From Crocinitomicaceae bacterium (GTDB lineage Bacteria > Bacteroidota > Bacteroidia > Flavobacteriales_D > Crocinitomicaceae): DNA of 64,000 nt. The translations under genes were made by a program, and so were the position numbers. Below, one piece after another: positions 18,001 through 26,084 of this stretch (the stretch's first letter is position 1; every line of letters starts with the position of its first letter). Where the stretch lies: contig JAQXBM010000022.1 in NCBI GenBank assembly GCA_029252405.1, forward strand, positions 1 to 64,000, given 5' to 3'. The notes under the pieces are model-generated. The model did not search any database. It was not told the DNA's origin and saw nothing but the letters and a program-made list of their open reading frames with translations.

Positions 18001-19381
18001 GTATTCGATTACGGATGGAACTTTCTTACCGGGATACAACCAACGTGCTGGAGTCTTAGGATTTGATCCTGGGAACAATGCAGGAATCGGTGGATTCGTC
18101 TTTGGTCAACAACGATTCAATGTATTCGGACAAGAAACGGGATTCAATATTGCTGATCGTTTGGCATCAAATGATCCGAACTCAACATTCATTGTTCAGA
18201 ACTCGAACTTGAATCAGCAGTACACATTTACGCACAACGAAAACATCAACCTTCGTGCAACACTTGAGCCAATCAAGGACATGTCGATTGAGTTGACGGC
18301 AAACCGAGTATACAGCAGAAGTTCAGGAGAATTCTACAGATGGAATCCTGAGTTGAACGAAACATCACCGAATATATTTGAAGCTGGTTTCGAGAGTCAA
18401 AGTAGAGTAGAGATGTCGACATTGACGTACTCGAACGTATCGATTTCCTCTGCCTTTGCATTGATTGGAAAAGAATACGAATCATCAGTATTCCAACAGC
18501 TGTTGGATAACAGAGCAGCCGTTTCTGAGATTCTTGGAAATGCAAATGGAAACTCTGGATTGTTGACTTCAGGTTTCTACGATGGTTATGGCAGATCTCA
18601 GCAAGAAGTTGTTTTGGGAGCCTTCTTGACATCTTACACGAATCGTGGAGTGAGTGATAAGAACATCAACCCTGTGCGTAATTTGCCACTTCCAAACTGG
18701 TCGATTAACTACAACGGATTGAAGAACTTCAAATTCATGAAGAAAGCGTTGAAAAACTTCGTGATGCGTCATGGATACACATCTTCAGTGAGCGTTTCAG
18801 GTATTCAAACAAACTTGAATGCAGCCTTCGATGCGACTGGTGGAGCAACTGCAAGAGACTTGCAAAATAACTTCATCGCACAAGATCAGATTCAGAACGT
18901 AACGATTACTGAGCGCTTCTCTCCATTAATCGGATTCGACGCGACATGGAACATCAAGGATCAAGGCTTAATCACGAAGTTTGAATTCAAGAAAGACAGA
19001 AGTTCTTCCCTTTCATTGAACAACAACCAAGTGACTGAGATTCTCGGTAGCGAATGGGTAATTGGAACAGGATACAAATTCTCGAAAGTGAAATTGCCAT
19101 TCGAGAAAATCCCTGCTAGTCCAGTGAACGTTCGTGTGGATATTTCATTCAGAGATAACTTGACAGTGATTCGAAACATCGATGAGAATAGCAACCAAGC
19201 AACAGCAGGACAGAAGGTAATCGCGATTAAATCATCTGCAGACTACAACTTGTCGAAGTACTTGGTGATTCAGTTCTACTACGATCAGACATTGAACACA
19301 CCGAAAGTGGCGACGTCTTACCCAACGGGTAACATGAGTACAGGTCTTCGTTTACGATTCAACTTGGCTGGAGTTCAATAA
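12026..19381 (+). CDS. sprA: SprA (T9SS outer membrane translocon, gliding motility)
   Basis: A 2451-residue outer membrane protein, close to the usual length near 2400. SprA forms the beta-barrel pore of the type IX secretion system through which folded cargo passes, and is needed for gliding and adhesin export in Flavobacterium johnsoniae. A signal peptide (MKYVGLLLLFCLVFGPVLAQ) is followed by SprA signatures such as RTTGSVEISLG, GTRVKLGTSYNTQAAFDF, FTGEFAHLIPGSPR and the TSYIDDFEGAQSSIDLR motif (around residue 825), then alternating aromatic beta-strands. Residues about 1909-1971 hold a dense Lys/Arg/Glu run (KKQKERKRRKEERKK), unusual within a barrel. It is preceded by ruvA and maeB; gcvH, which I recall following sprA in flavobacteria, is replaced by a GNAT gene. 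Confidence 0.97.
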   Translation: MKYVGLLLLFCLVFGPVLAQDPPDTNLIWPLNPTYDPTQTNEQSFDLGDPNSVERTIVYDPVTGKYIFKEVIGGSELNYRNPSMMTLEEYIEYERQKALADNWKEKIDEQTAENQPFEFPIKVGNKVFENFFGSDQITIRTTGSVEISLGVNSSRYDNPILPVRQRRITRFDFQQQINLNLVGQIGTRVKLGTSYNTQAAFDFDNISTLEYTGDDDQIIQKIQLGNVSFQPPTSLIQGSQVLFGAYGQLKFGNTTVDLIGASSRGQKKEINIAGGSQTQQFEVSADNYEVNRHYFLNMYHHDNYDNGMSSLPIPNTTINLTKIEVWVMNRTNETENTRNIIAFSDLGEAKQENCQGDPGGYSLSELPSNDANNLYDWAANQPLVRGFNNSVQALAGQFAAPGPFQQAVHFEKVENARKLNDSEFSYNAQLGFISLNMPLNNDEVLAVSYEYTNQGEKYQVGEFSTDGIAGQEALMVKLLKPTITNPKNAVWPLMMKNVYSIGAYQVDQQGFRLDILYNNPLTSVNVPFLPISDLTNGQIATDLDDKQIVTILDMDKLNQNNQLFSDGVFDFVPINFNGNKAESAGTINRRNGRIYFSTVEPFGKTLADKLAADQQIPQVTIDQIAYTELYDSTKTAAQQIPAKNRFSFKGEYQSSITSDIPLNALNVPEGAVTVTAGGILLTEGQDYTVDYNLGRVKILNESYLNSNTPIKISIESNSVFGFQSKSLLGSRVAHRFSDKFNVGATWMRMMERPVTQKVDIGSEPYKNNIIGFDLAYRTDVPLLTKLVDLLPVISTKERSTFSFTGEFAHLIPGSPRAINKTGTSYIDDFEGAQSSIDLRSATAWHLASVPKGQPDLFPEATNLDLSAGYKRARSTWYVVDPLFAQGSNITPQHIKDNPELVSDSRVRLVSQTQIWPNQQLALGTIGNIPILDLAYYPKERGMYNFDTSPTVDADGLFTDPENRWGGIMRALTTNDFELTNIEYIQFWMLDPFNEDAEAVDPTSNHTGGDMYFNLGNISEDVLPDSRRSFENGLPPFDDSSQDNLDETTWARISTLQQTVNAFDNDPLARVNQDVGYDGWNNEEEALFYSSYVNWVQTSSTLNAAAKARMLADPSNDDYRYYRDDVYDQLEANILERYKKFRGVEGNSPTIEMSDTMNTEGYPTQATNQPDMEEFNNNNTLDETESYFQYKVSLRPNDLVEGKNFITNVQTVSNGTKTERWLQFKVPIRDFEKRVNGIQDFRTIRFMRIFLKDFNEEVVVRFARLEFIRGEWRQYLESLVEPGEGVTTDPNLTTFNIGAVNVEENDQREPIKYEIPPGITREVDPSQTFQRQLNEQSLTLEVCNLQDGDARAGYKNVQFDVRTYKKLKMFAHAERVEGQSALNDDDLTLFVRLGTDFVDNYYEYEMPLKLTDYGAQLPEDIWPEENNVEIVFEDFLKMKKDRNEQIASGGSNASYAVEYSIIDPANPTRVLKVKGSPNLQGMKTIMIGVRNPHINKDTPWNDDGLAKCVNAWINELRLTDFVSEGGSAATAQMQVQFADFANLNMSGSYSGINWGAVDSRVQERQRNQKLNFDMNASVQLGQFFGKKARVQLPFFYSYSVGVINPEFDPFNPDIRLADYEDAADRRERAKLGQDFTERKAYNFTNVRKELKAGADNHFWRVSNWTYSYAYSENSRRDFNIQSDRTRTWTSSLNYNYSFKSKPIMPFKKVKFMQRKKWWALIRDMNFYLTPKNISFGTDVMRNYNERQIRNNFIPANTPDSLLPNYELDPVFLKQFNWNRTYAMDYDITKKLKFKFNANSRSMFEEGDGAVEQNSFRDTLNSQLSTFGRGMDYAHNFSFKYTLPLNQIPALDWVSANATWKGSYNWQRGPLAQPQFGNTIQNSRDINMTAQLNFTSLYNKVKFFKKVNNGGRNPRGRASARDKDGDKRGGASKKPEAEEEDDPNLTKKQKERKRRKEERKKDREEREKARGGKVHPIAGFFARALMTVRNVNGTYSITDGTFLPGYNQRAGVLGFDPGNNAGIGGFVFGQQRFNVFGQETGFNIADRLASNDPNSTFIVQNSNLNQQYTFTHNENINLRATLEPIKDMSIELTANRVYSRSSGEFYRWNPELNETSPNIFEAGFESQSRVEMSTLTYSNVSISSAFALIGKEYESSVFQQLLDNRAAVSEILGNANGNSGLLTSGFYDGYGRSQQEVVLGAFLTSYTNRGVSDKNINPVRNLPLPNWSINYNGLKNFKFMKKALKNFVMRHGYTSSVSVSGIQTNLNAAFDATGGATARDLQNNFIAQDQIQNVTITERFSPLIGFDATWNIKDQGLITKFEFKKDRSSSLSLNNNQVTEILGSEWVIGTGYKFSKVKLPFEKIPASPVNVRVDISFRDNLTVIRNIDENSNQATAGQKVIAIKSSADYNLSKYLVIQFYYDQTLNTPKVATSYPTGNMSTGLRLRFNLAGVQ

Positions 19382-19830
19382 TGAGTTGTACAATCCGAAA
19401 TGCAAAACGAGGAGATGAGGTCATTCTAATTGATCTCATCAAAGGCTTGGCGGAATACGAGAATGATCTCGAGGCCGTTCAAAACACACCTGAGAAACTA
19501 GGGAAAGATTTATTTGATGCCAATCTTTGTGAAGCCATTTTGGCCGAGCAAGATGGTCAGGTGTTGGGCTTTGCCATCTATTATACTTCATATTCAACGT
19601 GGAAAGGTCCTTGCATGTACTTGGAAGATTTGTACGTCGTTCCTGAAGCTCGTGGAACTGGTGCGGGAGGCAAACTCTTCGATCGTGTTGTGGAGATCGC
19701 CAAAGAACGAAACTTCGCACGCATGGATTGGCAAATCTTGGATTGGAATACCCCAGCCATCGAATTCTACAAAAAGCGCGGGGCTAGAATCGATGAAGAT
19801 TGGCACAATGGGCGTTTGTTTTTCCGTTGA
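19381..19830 (+). CDS. GNAT acetyltransferase, SSAT/thialysine type
   Basis: A 149-residue GNAT protein. The N-terminus IRNAKRGDEVILIDLIKGLAEYE and the core YLEDLYVVPEARGTGAGGKLFD (acetyl-CoA loop R-G-T-G-A-G) followed by MDWQILDWNTPAIEFYKKRGA match the diamine/thialysine N-acetyltransferase branch. It probably moves an acetyl group from acetyl-CoA to a small polyamine or amino acid amine. The ATG at 19381 overlaps the last base of the sprA TAA, so it is translationally coupled to sprA, a surprising partner for a small-molecule acetylase. The exact substrate is not determined. Confidence 0.88.
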   Translation: MSCTIRNAKRGDEVILIDLIKGLAEYENDLEAVQNTPEKLGKDLFDANLCEAILAEQDGQVLGFAIYYTSYSTWKGPCMYLEDLYVVPEARGTGAGGKLFDRVVEIAKERNFARMDWQILDWNTPAIEFYKKRGARIDEDWHNGRLFFR

Positions 19831-20438
19831 GATGAGTAAGATTTAATCAGTTTTCCCAAGTACTTAATTTTTCACCACGAGGAGTACAAACCACTCCTCG
19901 GCACAAGTAGCTACATCCATTTTCATACAATCAACTTCCTTGTATCTTGACGAAAAGTCAAGCCCGTGCCTTAGTGGTAAAAATTCAATCATATCCCAAT
20001 TTCATCACTTTTCTCTGAATCAATGGATTCTCGGTTACGATCAACAAATCCTTCTATATATTCTACAGATTCAGCATCATATTTAAGCTGTTGTTTCTTT
20101 TATGCGGTTTCTGCTAAATCTTTTATTTCTGTCATGCTTAAAGTGTTCTAACTAACTTATGAACAACAAAATATACTCCTTTCCTAGCCTCAAAGAATAA
20201 TACTCACACTTTTTAACCCCAACACCCCAACACCCCAACACCCAATCTGCAAAACCCCTCCCCATCCATGGCACACTTTTGGAAGGAAAGTGTTAAATTT
20301 AGCTTGCAATACATTTTCACCCTCTCAAAAAGATCAAAAGATGTGTTGCTAAACCAAAACAATAGGCTCCCAACAGACTGCGTCGTCCGATGTGTCAGAC
20401 GGAAGAGTTCGTGTTGTTTTACATTAGAAAAGTGCAAA
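19831..20438. other. 608-base intergenic region without a recognised gene
   Basis: It holds an 8-bp hairpin (CGAGGAGT 19878-19885 with ACTCCTCG 19893-19900) with no T run after it, and three tandem AACACCCC units at 20221-20243. A -7-like TAAATTTA (7 of 8) lies at 20294-20301. Frames on both strands lack coding character. An open frame from 20268 runs into the TPR gene but precedes its signal peptide, so I do not count it as coding. Confidence 0.5.
20221..20243. repeat. short tandem repeat (AACACCCC)x3
   Basis: Three head-to-tail 8-base units, the last ending A in place of C, in non-coding DNA upstream of the TPR gene. It is too short and too simple to be CRISPR and is probably a slippage microsatellite. 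Confidence 0.8.
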
Positions 20439-21509
20439 ATGAACCATATGAATCGTCTGAAAGCTACTGCGCTCTTGACCTTCGTGATGCTATTATCTGG
20501 TATCTCGTTCGCCCAAGACACCATTGTGGAAGCGACAATCCTCGACTCGGCAGATGTCCAAGCTGATAAATTATACAACAGCGGAATCTCCAAATTCAAA
20601 AACAAGAAATACAAAGACGCAATTAGCGACTTCACAGCATCCCTCGATTTACGAGCAGATTTTGAACCGGCTTACTTCAACAGAGCGAACTGCAAAGTGG
20701 AAGAAGGTGATTTCGCTGGAGCTATCGTCGATTTCGATAAATCCATCGAATTTGTGGCGGATAACCCCGAATCATGGTATTTGAGAGGTCAGGCGAAATA
20801 CAAATCCAGTGACTCCGAAGGAGCCATCACCGATTTCAATCAAGCAACGACCTTGAAAGCGAGTCACGCACAAGCGCATTACTACACAGGAGTGATCAAG
20901 TTTGAAGGGAAAGACTACGAAAGTGCAATTGCAGCATTCGATAAAGCGGTCAATGCGGATAAGCGTCATGCATACGCCTACAACGATCGCGGGAGTGCGA
21001 AGCGTCAGTTGGGTAACATTACTGGGGCCATCAATGATTACAAAAAAGCCCTGTTGATCGACAACAACATGGCATTTACCCACAACAACTTGGGAAGCGC
21101 TCAACGTAAAAACGGCGATTTCAAAGCGGCCATTCAATCGTATTCGAAAGCGGTTAGTTTGGACAAACAATACTACATCGCCTACAACAACAGAGGAAGT
21201 GCTTACTTCGATGCGGGTGAATACGACCAAGCGATCATGGACTTCAGTCGTGTGATTGAATTGAAATCAGATTACGCCTATGCCTATAACAACAGAGCAA
21301 GTGCGAAATTCAAAAAGGAAGATTACCAAGGATGCATTGATGATTGCAACAAAGCGATCGAGTTGGACGCAAATTACGGATACGCCTACCAGAATAGAGG
21401 AAGCGCGAAGGAATTGTTGAGAGACGATGCTGGAGCCTGCGCAGATTGGAAAAAAGCCGTTGAGCTTGGTGCCGATGGAGCCAAATCATTTATTGGAATT
21501 TGCAATTAA
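20439..21509 (+). CDS. secreted TPR-repeat protein
   Basis: A 356-residue protein with a signal peptide (LKATALLTFVMLLSGISFAQ), then nine to ten tetratricopeptide repeats from about residue 35 to the end. Repeats show AYNNRGSAYFDAGEYDQAIMD-like and AYAYNNRASAKF-like motifs. TPR arrays bind other proteins, so this is probably a periplasmic scaffold. The start is set at 20439 (or 20448) because the 57 codons upstream in the same frame carry no signal. It ends 12 bases before the PorE-like OmpA gene, so the two probably form one unit; a partnership in T9SS or cell-wall attachment is inference. Confidence 0.78.
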   Translation: MNHMNRLKATALLTFVMLLSGISFAQDTIVEATILDSADVQADKLYNSGISKFKNKKYKDAISDFTASLDLRADFEPAYFNRANCKVEEGDFAGAIVDFDKSIEFVADNPESWYLRGQAKYKSSDSEGAITDFNQATTLKASHAQAHYYTGVIKFEGKDYESAIAAFDKAVNADKRHAYAYNDRGSAKRQLGNITGAINDYKKALLIDNNMAFTHNNLGSAQRKNGDFKAAIQSYSKAVSLDKQYYIAYNNRGSAYFDAGEYDQAIMDFSRVIELKSDYAYAYNNRASAKFKKEDYQGCIDDCNKAIELDANYGYAYQNRGSAKELLRDDAGACADWKKAVELGADGAKSFIGICN

Positions 21510-21521
21510 TCTTAAGAGAAA

Positions 21522-23600
21522 ATGATGACTAAAACATACATACTTATCGCGGGATTGTTGCTGACAACGGTTGGAGCCTTCGCGCAAAATGTCGAATTCG
21601 ACAAAGCCAATTTCAAAGACGACAAAGAAGGATTGAAAGAAGCGAAGAACAACATCAAGGATGGAGATAAAATGTACGAGCAAGGTGCGATCTTCTTCAA
21701 AGAAGCCATTCCTTTTTACGAAAAAGCAAATGCCTTTAATCCTGATAACGCGCTCTTGAATTACAAATTGGGGGAGTGCTATCTCTTCTCCGTGTACAAA
21801 TCAAAAGCGAAAGATCACTTGCTGAAAGCGGTGAAATTACAACCGTCAATCGACCCTAGAATCAATTACTATTTGGGGCAAGCCTACCATTTGAACAACG
21901 AGTTTGATCGCGCCAAGGATTTCTACACAAAGTACCGCGCAACGATTCAAGATTCATGGGAAAGAGATGATATTCAGCTGAGAATTCAACAATGTAACAA
22001 CGGGAAAAAGATCGTAAAAAATCCAATTCGCGTGTTCATTGATAACCTCGGATCGAACGTGAATTCGGAATACCACGAATACGGAGCGGTAATTTCTGCT
22101 GATGAATCTGTGATTATTTACACTTCAAGAAGAGAAGGATCAACAGGAGGTAAAATCGACCCAATGTTGAATGAGCAGTACGAAGATTTGTACATCTCCT
22201 ATAAAAACGAAGATGGAACATGGGGCAAAGCCCAAAACATGGGAGATAACGTAAACACCAATGATCACGACGCCGTTTCTGCGATTTCAGCGGATGGACA
22301 GCGAATCATTATTTACAAAGGGAAATCGGGAATGGGCGATTTATTCGAATGTGTCTTGGAAGGATCAGAATGGAGTAAACCTCAAGGTTTGGGCAAGCAC
22401 ATCAACACCAAAAATTTCCAAGAGCCATCGGCTTGTTATTCGCCTGATGGAAACATCCTATACTTCGTATCGGAGAAGCCAGGAGGAATAGGTAGCCATG
22501 ATATTTACCTGTCTCGAAGAGATGAAAAAGGAAAATGGGGACCAGCTGAAAACTTGGGAGCGACCATTAACACGAAATACAAAGAAGACGGAATCTACAT
22601 GCACCCGGATGGAAAAACACTTTACTTCGGTTCTGAGGGTCATACCTCGATGGGAGGAATGGACATTTTCAAATCGGTGTACGATGCAACGACAAAAACG
22701 TGGAGCAAGCCAGAGAATTTGGGTTACCCAGTGAACACGGCCGATCAAGATGCATTTTTCGTAATCTCTGCGAGTGGACGTCACGGTTACTACATGTCAT
22801 CGGCCCACGAAGACAACAAAGGATTGAGAGATTTGTACATGATTACCTTCTTGGGAGATGAGAAGCAGATGGTATTGAACAACGAAGACAATTTATTGGC
22901 AAGTGTTGCCGCTCCAGTGAAGGATGTGGTAATCGCTCCAGAAGTGGTGGTGAAAGAAGCACAATTGACGCTTTTGAAAGGGGTTATTTCTGATTTCTTG
23001 ACCAAGGAAGTGCTGGGTGCTGATATCGAGATTGTGGACAATGAAGCGGGCGAAGTTATCGCGACGTTCAAGTCCAACTCAACGACAGGAAAGTTTCTCG
23101 TTTCACTTCCAGCAGGAAAGAATTACGGTATCGCTGTAAAGAAGGATGAATACTTGTTCCACTCAGAGAACTTCGATATTCCAAACACGGCGGCTTTCCA
23201 GGAAGTAGAAAAGAACATCGAATTGAAGAAGCTTTCAGTCGGGAGCAAAATCGTACTTCGAAACATCTTCTTCGATTTGGACAAAGCCACGTTACGTCCA
23301 GAATCAACAACGGAGTTGAATAGATTGATTGGATTGATGAACGAAGTTCCAACGCTCAAAATCGAGTTGGGAGGTCACACGGATGCGCAAGGATCGGATT
23401 CGCACAACCAAAATTTATCAGAGCGAAGAGCTGCAGCCGTAGTAGATTATCTCACGAAGGCCGGAATCTCAGCTGGTCGATTGAAATCTGCGGGTTACGG
23501 TGAAACGCAATTGGTGAATGGATGTAAGAATGGCGTTCGTTGTTCAGATGCACAACATCAGGAAAACAGAAGAACAGAGTTTAAGGTATTGGACTTTTAG
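21522..23600 (+). CDS. PorE-like OmpA-family protein (TPR-PD40-CRD-OmpA)
   Basis: A 692-residue envelope protein. A signal peptide (about 1-22) precedes a TPR region (about 40-150), a PD40/WD40-like beta-propeller (about 180-430, with repeated YFVSEKPGGIGSHDIYLSR-type blades), a carboxypeptidase-regulatory-like domain (about 485-560) and an OmpA domain (about 575-692) with the peptidoglycan-binding GGHTDAQGSDSHNQNLSERR motif. This TPR-PD40-CRD-OmpA order is that of PorE, which anchors the T9SS in Porphyromonas gingivalis to peptidoglycan. Genomes of this group carry several such proteins, so paralogy is possible. It ends four bases inside the convergent WG-repeat gene. Confidence 0.85.
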   Translation: MMTKTYILIAGLLLTTVGAFAQNVEFDKANFKDDKEGLKEAKNNIKDGDKMYEQGAIFFKEAIPFYEKANAFNPDNALLNYKLGECYLFSVYKSKAKDHLLKAVKLQPSIDPRINYYLGQAYHLNNEFDRAKDFYTKYRATIQDSWERDDIQLRIQQCNNGKKIVKNPIRVFIDNLGSNVNSEYHEYGAVISADESVIIYTSRREGSTGGKIDPMLNEQYEDLYISYKNEDGTWGKAQNMGDNVNTNDHDAVSAISADGQRIIIYKGKSGMGDLFECVLEGSEWSKPQGLGKHINTKNFQEPSACYSPDGNILYFVSEKPGGIGSHDIYLSRRDEKGKWGPAENLGATINTKYKEDGIYMHPDGKTLYFGSEGHTSMGGMDIFKSVYDATTKTWSKPENLGYPVNTADQDAFFVISASGRHGYYMSSAHEDNKGLRDLYMITFLGDEKQMVLNNEDNLLASVAAPVKDVVIAPEVVVKEAQLTLLKGVISDFLTKEVLGADIEIVDNEAGEVIATFKSNSTTGKFLVSLPAGKNYGIAVKKDEYLFHSENFDIPNTAAFQEVEKNIELKKLSVGSKIVLRNIFFDLDKATLRPESTTELNRLIGLMNEVPTLKIELGGHTDAQGSDSHNQNLSERRAAAVVDYLTKAGISAGRLKSAGYGETQLVNGCKNGVRCSDAQHQENRRTEFKVLDF

Positions 23601-26080
23601 TCGCTAAACTCTTCAGGGCGTTTTAAGAATTGTAGGACTTTCTGGTATGGGATAACAATCCTGTCGGAAGTTCGATTCATGGAAAAAAGGACAATTCCTT
23701 CTGGATTCAGTAGAAAGTTCTCTTTTGCCAATGCGAGCACTTCTTCTAAATTGACACAGCTGATGCCATACGATTGCTGCGCGTTGATATGATCAATGAT
23801 CAAACTATCGAGGTGAGGTTCATAAAGCGGTGAATTGAACAAGTCAGTCAAGTTGATTTTTTCAAGTTTCCCGCCCTTCCATTCGTAATTGTGGTAGTAG
23901 ATGGTTTCCTTTTTGTCGTAGTGACCTCCTCCCCATTTATTGGTGCTCTTGTAGATGCTACAGGCATAATATGACTTACTGAAAAAGTGCGGTCTTTCTT
24001 GCTTTCTGCGTTCTGTATCGTTGAGCTTTTGTAACTGTTTTAACTCGCCACTATAGTGAATAGATAGCGGCATGATATCATTTTTCGTGGTGTGGAAACG
24101 CGATGCTTCAAGAATGATTCTGTTGTTGATTTTCTTAGAAGCGTCGGTGTTGTCATCAGACACAATTGGGAATCGGTCGATTTGGTTCTGATTCGTTGGG
24201 ATCAGTAGCGTCGCGAGATCGTATTTCTCCAGAAGCTCTCCTTCTGTGCTTGGTGGTACGATTTCTTGGAAGGTCTGGTCGACCACACCAATCAGCCCAT
24301 CTTTAAACACAAGACGTCCATTCGGGTAATATCGGGTTGAAATACTGTAGTAGCCCTGAGAAAGATGATTGAGGAACGATGTTGTCACAAACCATTGACC
24401 GCTTTTCTTCAAAAATATGGCGTTTTTAAACGAAGATATATAATCGTATTCTGCGGGCATTAGCAGTTCCAGGTTCGAAGACAGTACTCCCATTTTGCCG
24501 TCAATTCTAACCAAGTTCATGCTGGACATATTAGATATCGAATGATCCAATTCTAGTTCGGATACGATCTTCCCGCCAGCTGAATAAAACTGCCAATGGC
24601 TGTTCGTTTTGGGACGTCGAATACAATATTTTGCCCTTCCTTGTATCCCAGATACGGGCACGATGTACTGCTCTTCTGGAGGCATTACCCATTTCGAATG
24701 GCCTGTATTATAGATCCCCTGTTTACCGTTTCGAAAACTGCATCGATACAGATGGCCACCAAGACCTTCGAATTTGTCTAAGTCAACAAGGTTAGAATCA
24801 ATGCCCCCATCCAGGAATAACACAGTTAGCAGCTCATCTTTTTCAGCGATGTAATACGAACCGACCCGCCTTAATGTAGCCCCTTCGGGCGATACAATTG
24901 AACCCGATGGATCAATGAGCACATCGAACTTAAATTGAAGATGATGCTTGAAATCATAGCGCGATGAATCCATCAGTTCAAACCGACCATTGTCTTCTAC
25001 ATACGCTTTCTTGTTGCGAAGTGCATAGACCACGTACTTATTGTCCGTGCTGATTCGAGAGAATTGAGTAGACCAATCTTTGTTCAAGGCATGGAATTGA
25101 AACGCCCGGTCGCAGCTGTCTAACACGAGCTGGTAATCCATGTCCAAAACAGATGTGTAGTTTTCAGTCTTCGCGGCATAAAAATTACCGCTTAAGGGAT
25201 AGATAGACTTAAAATTCAAAGCTCGAATCAATTCTCCTTTCAAAGAATAGTAAGCCAAGGAAGTATCGTTGTAGAATTCAAAATAATCAGGAAGGACAAT
25301 GCGTGGTCCATGTTTGTGACGCTCTTCGCGTGTTACAAGTTTCACCCCGTCGTATTTTTGAGGAATGACTTCCTTTCCACGCGCATCGAATCCACCGATA
25401 AATCCTTCGTCGTTTCTTAGGATCTGAATCGGGAGCGTTTTCGAATAAGTACTGTGTTCCAAATCTTCCAAAACATCGGTAAACCTGCCCTTGAGTGTTT
25501 TCACTTTGCGAAGCTGCGAATCGAAGATGATAAAGCTCTTTCCTGACTTCGACCAACAATAATAATCACCATCAATTTCGACACGAAACATCCACTGACA
25601 TTCTTCAGTGCTGAACACACTCCGACCATAGTGGTACAACATTTTTTGGTAAGGCGCTTTTCTGCCTTGCTTCGTCGAGACCATAACGATGCTGTCATGC
25701 AGACTCAAGGATTCTTCGCTGGCATACCAATCCTTCGGCCCTGAGCCCATTTCACTACCGTCCGAATCGATCACCCACCATTTGCCTTTTTTGTGTTGAG
25801 CAATCGCTTTTCCTCCTGCCAAGCGTAGTTCGTGATAGTCTTCTGAACGATCGCCCGTCTCAAGGTTAAAAAAGGTAAATCGTCCTTTATAAAAGGCTAG
25901 TGCGGTTCGAACGCTAGGTGATTGCAGATAATGATCGTCGTCATGGATATCAATCGCCTCAAATTCATGCGGAATGATGTGTTTCCCCTCGTAGGAATAC
26001 AGCCCTGACTTTCCTTCTTTTTCGCTCAAAATGTACTTTGGACTCAGTTCAGAATAACTGCTGAAACTGCGTATTCTCAA
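23597..26080 (-). CDS. WG-repeat protein, 3' fragment (frameshifted gene)
   Basis: An 827-residue open frame whose only start is a TTG at 26080, with a stop (TAG) three codons upstream. It continues a WG-repeat array that begins in the next open frame (26085-26732). Repeats show KYILSEKEGKSGLYSYEGK and GKWWVIDSDGSE-type strands. The last about 230 residues (about 610-827) change to a DUF3298/RsiV-like fold (KINLTDLFNSPLYEP, NFLLNPEGIVLFSM, IPYQKVLQFLKR), seen in exported Bacteroidota proteins. Removing one T from the TTT at 26087-26089 joins both frames. WG repeats form beta-rich, likely protein-binding arrays. Confidence 0.7.
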   Translation of the reverse strand: MRIRSFSSYSELSPKYILSEKEGKSGLYSYEGKHIIPHEFEAIDIHDDDHYLQSPSVRTALAFYKGRFTFFNLETGDRSEDYHELRLAGGKAIAQHKKGKWWVIDSDGSEMGSGPKDWYASEESLSLHDSIVMVSTKQGRKAPYQKMLYHYGRSVFSTEECQWMFRVEIDGDYYCWSKSGKSFIIFDSQLRKVKTLKGRFTDVLEDLEHSTYSKTLPIQILRNDEGFIGGFDARGKEVIPQKYDGVKLVTREERHKHGPRIVLPDYFEFYNDTSLAYYSLKGELIRALNFKSIYPLSGNFYAAKTENYTSVLDMDYQLVLDSCDRAFQFHALNKDWSTQFSRISTDNKYVVYALRNKKAYVEDNGRFELMDSSRYDFKHHLQFKFDVLIDPSGSIVSPEGATLRRVGSYYIAEKDELLTVLFLDGGIDSNLVDLDKFEGLGGHLYRCSFRNGKQGIYNTGHSKWVMPPEEQYIVPVSGIQGRAKYCIRRPKTNSHWQFYSAGGKIVSELELDHSISNMSSMNLVRIDGKMGVLSSNLELLMPAEYDYISSFKNAIFLKKSGQWFVTTSFLNHLSQGYYSISTRYYPNGRLVFKDGLIGVVDQTFQEIVPPSTEGELLEKYDLATLLIPTNQNQIDRFPIVSDDNTDASKKINNRIILEASRFHTTKNDIMPLSIHYSGELKQLQKLNDTERRKQERPHFFSKSYYACSIYKSTNKWGGGHYDKKETIYYHNYEWKGGKLEKINLTDLFNSPLYEPHLDSLIIDHINAQQSYGISCVNLEEVLALAKENFLLNPEGIVLFSMNRTSDRIVIPYQKVLQFLKRPEEFSD

Positions 26081-26084
26081 ACGG

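Noticed and set aside
20221-20243. AACACCCC tandem units as a possible CRISPR
   Set aside because: Units are 8 bases with no spacers and no cas genes.
20213-20635. 140-residue minus-strand frame at the TPR gene 5' end
   Set aside because: Overlaps the TPR gene and non-coding tandem repeats; no family motif.
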